Program-made: the position numbers and the translations under genes
Shown here: positions 58,945-64,000 of the stretch, piece by piece
Position numbering within the stretch: the stretch's first letter is position 1
Layout of the letters: each line of letters opens with the position of its first letter
Notes under the pieces: model-generated
Database searches by the model: none
What the model was told of the DNA's origin: nothing
The model's input: only the letters and a program-made list of their open reading frames with translations
Origin: Phocaeicola fibrisolvens
GTDB lineage: Bacteria; Bacteroidota; Bacteroidia; Bacteroidales; Bacteroidaceae
Length of the DNA: 64,000 nucleotides
Direction of reading: 5' to 3'
Assembly: GCF_025567125.1 (NCBI RefSeq)
Contig: NZ_JAOQJI010000007.1
Span: 1 to 64,000, forward strand

Positions 58945-61900
58945 CTAATGTAATTGTTTTTCGTTGGAGGTTCTTTTCTTCTGTGCAGCCGGAAGGTCGG
59001 CGTCTTTCTGGACATATTTGTCGTTGTCGTCCTTCTCTTGCTTGCTGCTGCGCGCTTTCCGGCGGCGGAGGAACCAGTCGACCAGCTCTTTCCAGTTCAT
59101 GAAGTCCTTCTTGTACATGATGCCGATACCCTGTGTGGTCAGGGTCGACTTGGTGAAGTAGCGGTCGTTGGTCTGGTTGTAGCCACGCAGGCGGAACTCC
59201 CCGTTCTTGGTGAGCAGCCAGATGGCCTCGAAGTCGCCCACGAAGTTGGTGTTGCGCAAGGTGTTCTCGCGGTATCCGAAGTTGCCGTTGATGATGAGCC
59301 GGTTGTTCAGCAGGCGGCCCGACAGGATGGCTTCGGCTTCCACGTCGCTCCAGCCTTTCTCACCCGTGGTGAGGTTGGTGCCCACGTTCCAGTTCTGGTT
59401 GTTGATGACCTGCGAGAGCATGTTGTTCAGCTGTCCGGACAGGGTGCTGAAGGCCAGCGAGCTGGTGGCATCGGTCTGCCCGGTGTTGTTGGCATAGTCG
59501 TAGGTGTAGAACTTGCCCACGCCCAGCAGGTAGATAATCTGGGTGTTCATCTGTTCCTCGGTGCTGGTGAGGCTGCGCACCAGTTCCCGGTCTTCGTCGC
59601 TCACGGTAGGCAGTTCCAGTCCGAAGCTGAGGTTCGGCGAGGTGAGGTTGCCTGTCAGGTTCAGCAGACAGTTCACCCGCACATTGCCGCGGGAAGAAGA
59701 CGCATCGGCAATCAGGTCGTTGAGCGAGGCGGAGTTGACCGTATAGACGGCCTGCACGTTCAGGTTCGCTGCCCGCGGGTCGCCGTTGAACGACACCGTG
59801 CCGCCGGGCTGGAGGGTGAAATCCTTGCGGATGACGTTCTGCATGCTCATCTTGTAGATTCCCTCGGTGATGTGATAGTTGCCGAACATCTGGAACTCGC
59901 CCTGGTTGAAGAAATTGATGCGCAGGTTGCCGGTTCCGTAAGCCGATATGTAGTCGCCGGCCGTGGGGTCCATGATGATTTTCATGTTGGCCCGTTCGGC
60001 AGGTTCTATCTGCAGGTTGATATGGATGGCCGTCGGCGTGTCGTCTTCCTCTTCGTCCTCCAGGCGGTTGAGCGGGTGGTAGACCTCGGCCTTGACGGCA
60101 GCCTGCTGGCGGCGCGGGGTACGGTCGACGAAGGTCACGAAACCGGAGTTGGTGGCTTCGGCGGCAGTGCCCAGCACGTAGACAAAGGCCGTCTGGTTGT
60201 CGGCCCGTACTTCTCCGTCGACGTTCAGCTGCCCGTCGCCTCCCCGGAGCAGGACATCGCCCGTGGCATAGATGCGTCCGTAGAAGGGGAAGTCGGGAGT
60301 CTCGTGGTCGGTGTCGTACACCTTCATGCGGTCGGTCTGGAAGCGGAAACGGTAGCTCAGGTCCTTCAGCTTGGTGTGCCGCAGTTCCCCGTCGGCCTGT
60401 CCGGTATGTCCTTCAGGGTCCTGGAGGCGGACATTGGGGAAGCGGAACAAGCCGGACGAGATGTGTACGGAGTCGGCCGAGGCGATGAACGTCGTGTTCA
60501 GGATGTTGACCTTCGTGCGCATCTGTGCCCTGACTTCGCCTTCCAGGTCGAGCTGGGCGAAGGGGCCGAAGAGGTGCACGTCGCCGTAGGCTTTTCCGTT
60601 GACGTTGCTGAAAATATTTTCCACGAAGGGTTGCAGGAAGGCCAGGGGAGTACCTCCGGCCTTGATGTGGAGGTCGAGTCCTTTGAGCTTGGGCGATACG
60701 TAGCCCGTGACGCCCGTGGTGCAGTCCGCATCGCGCCGGATGTCCGCGTTCAGGCGGACACCCCCCAGTTCCTTGTCCCACGAGGCAAGGATGTCGGCAC
60801 GGCCCAGCACCGCCTGGTTCAGCGAGAAGTCTTTCACGTCGAGCCGGGCCTCCATGACCGGGTCTTTGAGCAAGTGGAGCAGGCGGGCCTTTCCGCTGAT
60901 GCCCCCGTCGAAGCGCACGGCATGAAACTGGATCATGTCCATGATGTAGAGCAGGTTGATGTTCTTCAGGTCTACCAGGCACGAGTCCGTGTCGGCCTTT
61001 CCCAGCCGCCCGTGGATTTTCAGGTGCTGGTCGCGGTGCTCGAACAGGAAGTTGTGTATCTCGATGCTGTCTTTGGCAATGTCTACGCTGGCCGGGTGGA
61101 TGTGCCAGGTGGTATCGTTCAGGATAATCTGGCTGGGCTGGATGTCCACGCGGGTGTGCAGTCCTTTGTGGCGGGGGTCCTGACTGAAGGAAGCCACCGC
61201 ATCAATCTTGCCGCTGTAGGTGAGCTGGGTGTTGTTGCCCCAGTAGAGCGTGCTGTGCAGCTTGTCGTCCTTGGCCCGGGTGAGGAGCGAGAGGTTGAAC
61301 ATGGCTCCCTTCTTCATCAGGGTACTGGCGCGCACCTGGAACTGGAGTTCCTCGGGATGCGTCTCACACAGCAGGGCCCCCGACTCATAGTGCTTGCCGT
61401 TGTAGCTGAACTGCGGGAGGTAGCCGTTGATGCGCATCTGCGAGAGGCTGTCGTTGAACTGGCCATTGAGGACGGCCGGCATCTGCAGGTCGAAAGGTAC
61501 GTGGAGCACCTTCGACAGGAAGTCGCTGTTTTCCATGCGGAACTGGAAGCGGAACTGGTTGTTCGGTTCGGCGCCCTTCCGGCTTTTTGCTTCCGGGAAC
61601 AGCGAAGGCAGGTGCTTGCGGATGACTTTCTCGATGCTTTTCAGCAAGGTGTGGTAGGCATATCTCCCCTGGATGCTCCCGTTCAGGAAAGGAGAGGTGA
61701 TGCGTATTTCTTTCTCGGGCGAGTGTGCCTGCGGTTGCGTGGCGTTGATTTGCAGGTGAGGCAGGAAATAGTTGCCGGCCTCGTCGGGGGTGCGCACCTG
61801 CAGGCTGTCGAGGTGGATGCTTCCCCGCATGTCGTCGATGGAATGTCCGGAGAAGTCCGCCGTCAGGTTGAGCGAGAGGTCAGTATCTTCGTATTTTTTG

Positions 61901-63516
61901 GTAAGGTGCAGGGAGTACGGACGGAAGTCGCGCACTTTCACGCGCAGGTTGAAGTCGGGTACCGCCTGGCTGGTGACAAAGCTCCCGTCCATGGTGATTT
62001 TCCCGTTGTGGTCGTCGAGCGAGAGGTGTCCGTTGAACCCGCCCGGCTTGAAGTCGCCGTTCAGCGCGATGTGCTGATACTGGTAATGGTTGTACTCAAG
62101 AGACGAAATCTCTCCCTTGATGTGCGATTCCAGCTGGTTGTTGCGGTATTGCAGTCCCTTCAGCTCCAGGTCGAACGAGGTCTTCCCGAGTTCCTCCTTG
62201 GCCAGCAGTTTCCCCAGCTCGAACTCTTGGGTCGAGATGCGTCCCGAGTAGCTTTTCTGCAAGGTCAGCGTGTCGGTGTGCATGGTCACGTTGGCGTTGA
62301 GCTGTCCCGGACGGCTCTTGACGGTACCGTGGGCGGTGATGCGTGAGGGATAGCCCGACACGTCGCCCTGGAACTGGATGAATCCGAGGCGCTGGATGAG
62401 GTCGGGCAGGTTCGTTTCTGCCCCTTTCAGGTTGTGGAACAGCCAGGGAAGGGCTTTCTCGCTGACATCGGCCTGGGTGATTTCGCCGAAGAAATAAGGT
62501 GACTTGACAGACTGATTGGCGTCCATCATCCCCTGTGCGCGCAGAATCAGCTCCTTCTGGGGACTGGCCAGGTAGAAGTGGGTGCAGCGGAACTGCCGTC
62601 CCTTGCCGCGGAACGTCGCGTCGATGTGGATGGAGTCCTGGAAGTGCGTCAGTGCCGGGACGAAATACGACAGGTCGGCCGGTGTGACAGAGGCCCGCAG
62701 GTTGCCCATGTAGTTCACCGGATTCTCCGGCGACGTCAGCAGGTGCGGGTCCTTGAGATTGCCCGTAGCCGACAGCGTGTCGATGCACACGAAGGTAGAC
62801 GGCAGGTGGAGAGTCAGCTCCTGCAGGTAGATGCCCTGCGGATTGGCCGTCACCTTGAGGGCAAACTTCTTCAGGCGGAAGCCGCTCTGTTCGTTGAAGC
62901 TCATGCGCCGGATTTGGGCGTTGAGCGAGTCTTTCTGCAAGGCCTTCAAGGAGAGGGTGGCCGAAAGCTCACTGATGCCGATGTGGCTGGAGTTGAATTT
63001 CCGGGGGGTGACCGCTTCCGAGAGGACATCGTAGTGCACCTGTCCGCGGCGAATCAGTACGGAGTTGATGCGCAGGTCGAGGGGGCTTTCCTGCTTCGTG
63101 CTGTCTTTGGAAGCAAAGGCGTCGATGAGAAACTGGCAGTTCAGCGGGGCATCCGGAGTGGGACGGCTCAGACGGGCGTCCAGACCGAACAGCTGGATGC
63201 TGCTGATGCGAATCTGCTTGCGGAAAAGCGAGGGAATGTCTATCTTGACGGAGAAACGCGAGATGCCCAGCAGGTCTTTTCCCTGCCGGTCCTTGATGCG
63301 CACGTTCTGGATGACCACGCGGTTCAACAAGCCCAGGTCGACGTTGCCGATGCGGACCTCGGCCTGCACCAGCCGGGAAAGCTCACGGGCCGCATACGTA
63401 CTGACACGATGCTGCACCGCCGGAAGGCTGAACAGGGCAATCAGGCCGAAATAAAGAATCAGTGCGGAAATGACCGTGAGGCGTATGGCTTGTTTTATGC
63501 GCGTGAATCTACTCAT
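58945..63516 (-). CDS. tamB: TamB-family translocation and assembly module protein
   Basis: A 1523-residue AsmA/TamB-like protein. A single N-terminal helix (IRLTVISALILYFGLIALF) anchors it in the inner membrane. A very long beta-rich body with repeated amphipathic strands follows, and the C-terminal DUF490 region includes GNYHITEGIYKMSMQNVI and LLGVGKFYTYD. The family bridges the periplasm to move lipids or help assemble outer-membrane proteins. The C-terminal tail after residue 1480 is charged and low-complexity (RRRKARSSKQEKDDND). A 1130-codon antisense open frame is a composition artefact. Confidence 0.9.
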   Translation of the reverse strand: MSRFTRIKQAIRLTVISALILYFGLIALFSLPAVQHRVSTYAARELSRLVQAEVRIGNVDLGLLNRVVIQNVRIKDRQGKDLLGISRFSVKIDIPSLFRKQIRISSIQLFGLDARLSRPTPDAPLNCQFLIDAFASKDSTKQESPLDLRINSVLIRRGQVHYDVLSEAVTPRKFNSSHIGISELSATLSLKALQKDSLNAQIRRMSFNEQSGFRLKKFALKVTANPQGIYLQELTLHLPSTFVCIDTLSATGNLKDPHLLTSPENPVNYMGNLRASVTPADLSYFVPALTHFQDSIHIDATFRGKGRQFRCTHFYLASPQKELILRAQGMMDANQSVKSPYFFGEITQADVSEKALPWLFHNLKGAETNLPDLIQRLGFIQFQGDVSGYPSRITAHGTVKSRPGQLNANVTMHTDTLTLQKSYSGRISTQEFELGKLLAKEELGKTSFDLELKGLQYRNNQLESHIKGEISSLEYNHYQYQHIALNGDFKPGGFNGHLSLDDHNGKITMDGSFVTSQAVPDFNLRVKVRDFRPYSLHLTKKYEDTDLSLNLTADFSGHSIDDMRGSIHLDSLQVRTPDEAGNYFLPHLQINATQPQAHSPEKEIRITSPFLNGSIQGRYAYHTLLKSIEKVIRKHLPSLFPEAKSRKGAEPNNQFRFQFRMENSDFLSKVLHVPFDLQMPAVLNGQFNDSLSQMRINGYLPQFSYNGKHYESGALLCETHPEELQFQVRASTLMKKGAMFNLSLLTRAKDDKLHSTLYWGNNTQLTYSGKIDAVASFSQDPRHKGLHTRVDIQPSQIILNDTTWHIHPASVDIAKDSIEIHNFLFEHRDQHLKIHGRLGKADTDSCLVDLKNINLLYIMDMIQFHAVRFDGGISGKARLLHLLKDPVMEARLDVKDFSLNQAVLGRADILASWDKELGGVRLNADIRRDADCTTGVTGYVSPKLKGLDLHIKAGGTPLAFLQPFVENIFSNVNGKAYGDVHLFGPFAQLDLEGEVRAQMRTKVNILNTTFIASADSVHISSGLFRFPNVRLQDPEGHTGQADGELRHTKLKDLSYRFRFQTDRMKVYDTDHETPDFPFYGRIYATGDVLLRGGDGQLNVDGEVRADNQTAFVYVLGTAAEATNSGFVTFVDRTPRRQQAAVKAEVYHPLNRLEDEEEDDTPTAIHINLQIEPAERANMKIIMDPTAGDYISAYGTGNLRINFFNQGEFQMFGNYHITEGIYKMSMQNVIRKDFTLQPGGTVSFNGDPRAANLNVQAVYTVNSASLNDLIADASSSRGNVRVNCLLNLTGNLTSPNLSFGLELPTVSDEDRELVRSLTSTEEQMNTQIIYLLGVGKFYTYDYANNTGQTDATSSLAFSTLSGQLNNMLSQVINNQNWNVGTNLTTGEKGWSDVEAEAILSGRLLNNRLIINGNFGYRENTLRNTNFVGDFEAIWLLTKNGEFRLRGYNQTNDRYFTKSTLTTQGIGIMYKKDFMNWKELVDWFLRRRKARSSKQEKDDNDKYVQKDADLPAAQKKRTSNEKQLH

Positions 63517-63538
63517 CTATTTTTTCTGCAATTAGTAA

Positions 63539-63547
63539 ACAAAAGTA
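63539..63547 (-). promoter_or_regulatory. -7 box for tamB
   Basis: The minus strand reads TACTTTTGT, an exact TAnnTTTGY match, 22 bases before the tamB start. No -33 TTTG is seen at the usual distance. The rest of the 63517-63771 gap shows no further clear signal and no gene. Confidence 0.4.
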
Positions 63548-63771
63548 CAAATAACCGACGAAGAAAGTGGACATCGGAAAGGGTTATTAGCAGTTTTTAA
63601 GTTTTGCAGAAAGCTTTGTTTGTCTGTTTTTGCGGTAATAAAATTCTATTTTTATTCATTTTTACATTGAAAATGCAAATAAAAATAGAATTTATGCGGA
63701 TATTTGAAAAAATATTCGGAAATTTGTGCCGTTTTTAGGAAACCATAGATTATTGAACATAGATTGACGAA

Positions 63772-64000
63772 ATGACACAGAAACTGAAAATTCCTTCTCC
63801 GCTGGCTTCGTTGTTGCCGGTGCTGGTCCTGGTGGTCCTGCTTTTTTTTACCATTCGCCTGCTGGGAGCCGATGCGCTGGGCGGGGGCAGTCAGATTTGC
63901 CTGCTGCTGACGACGGCCTTGTGTGCCGCCATGGGCATGGGGCGTTACGGGGTGGCCTGGAGAGATATTGAGCATGCCATTGTGAACAACATTGCAGGGG
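63772..64000 (+). CDS. nhaC: NhaC-type Na+/H+ antiporter, 5' part
   Basis: A frame starting MTQKLKIPSPLASLLPVL and running open to the window end, 76 codons so far. It shows one long hydrophobic helix, then ALGGGSQICLLLTTALCAAMG and a second helix, with an amphipathic WRDIEHAIVNNIAG, which is how Bacteroides NhaC-like Na+/H+ antiporters begin. The rest lies outside the window. It is divergent from tamB. The substrate cannot be judged from this part. Confidence 0.75.
   Translation, partial: MTQKLKIPSPLASLLPVLVLVVLLFFTIRLLGADALGGGSQICLLLTTALCAAMGMGRYGVAWRDIEHAIVNNIAG

Noticed and set aside
58954..62346. 1130-codon plus-strand open frame opposite tamB
   Set aside because: It is antisense to a clear TamB gene. 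The GC-rich codon pattern of the real gene leaves the opposite frame free of stops, and the peptide has no recognisable domain.
63652..63975. 107-codon minus-strand frame at the window end
   Set aside because: It is the antisense of the NhaC-type gene start; His- and Gln-rich composition is typical of such shadows.

Overview
This window looks like a chromosomal segment of a gut Bacteroidaceae (Bacteroides, Phocaeicola or a relative). The evidence is a Bacteroides-type fkp/gmd/fcl fucose set, a UpxY antiterminator, Wza/Wzc/Wzi capsule proteins, DUF4248 and HU-like small genes, promoters of the Bacteroides form TTTG-N19-21-TAnnTTTGY, and almost no Shine-Dalgarno sites. The species cannot be told from the sequence alone. 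Base composition is a mosaic: 46021-46080 is 39/60 GC, whereas 24241-24300 is 15/60 GC.

Layout from left to right. 267-7402 (minus) holds an OmpA-type porin, a long coiled-coil lipoprotein, a PF14907-type nucleotidyltransferase, a WecG/TagA glycosyltransferase and the fucose importer FucP. 7404-10722 (minus) holds Fkp and a sugar mutarotase, completing L-fucose salvage to GDP-fucose. 10757-13541 (minus) is an inserted cassette: a TOPRIM-like protein plus OLD/AAA-type ATPase pair, then an Rpn-type PD-(D/E)XK nuclease with 15 tandem RAEG repeats. 13699-33408 (minus) is the first polysaccharide operon. It begins with wza, wzc and wzx, runs through an AT-rich core of glycosyltransferases, acyltransferases, EpsG-type Wzy and two Fe-S protein/pyruvyltransferase pairs, and ends with manC, gmd and fcl (de novo GDP-fucose) at a strong terminator near 13600.

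33409-33983 carries no gene but contains seven imperfect palindromes at an exact 22-bp period. 33984-37843 (plus) is a replication-like module: DUF4248 protein, winged-helix-like protein, DnaB-type helicase, HU-like protein, a tiny ORF and a peptidoglycan amidase. A WecA-type phosphoglycosyltransferase (38001-39116, plus) follows and overlaps the end of upxY (39111-39626, minus). Upstream of upxY on the minus strand is a DUF4435/ATPase pair that resembles the PARIS defence system (39660-41602).

41748-55007 (minus) is a second, GC-rich polysaccharide operon: flippase, Glf, six glycosyltransferases, a DUF4422 protein, EpsG-type polymerase, Wzz-like protein, Wzi and a lipocalin-like lipoprotein. 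It has a near-consensus promoter, a leader hairpin and a terminator. 55298-64000 is housekeeping: trkH (plus), the aguB/aguA putrescine genes and tamB (minus), and the start of an NhaC-type antiporter (plus), which the window end cuts off.

Taken together, the window is a surface-glycan island. Fucose uptake, salvage and de novo synthesis feed at least one fucosylated polymer, and two assembly lines build and export glycans. At least two ATPase plus TOPRIM-like candidate defence cassettes are embedded in the island, as is common in variable loci.
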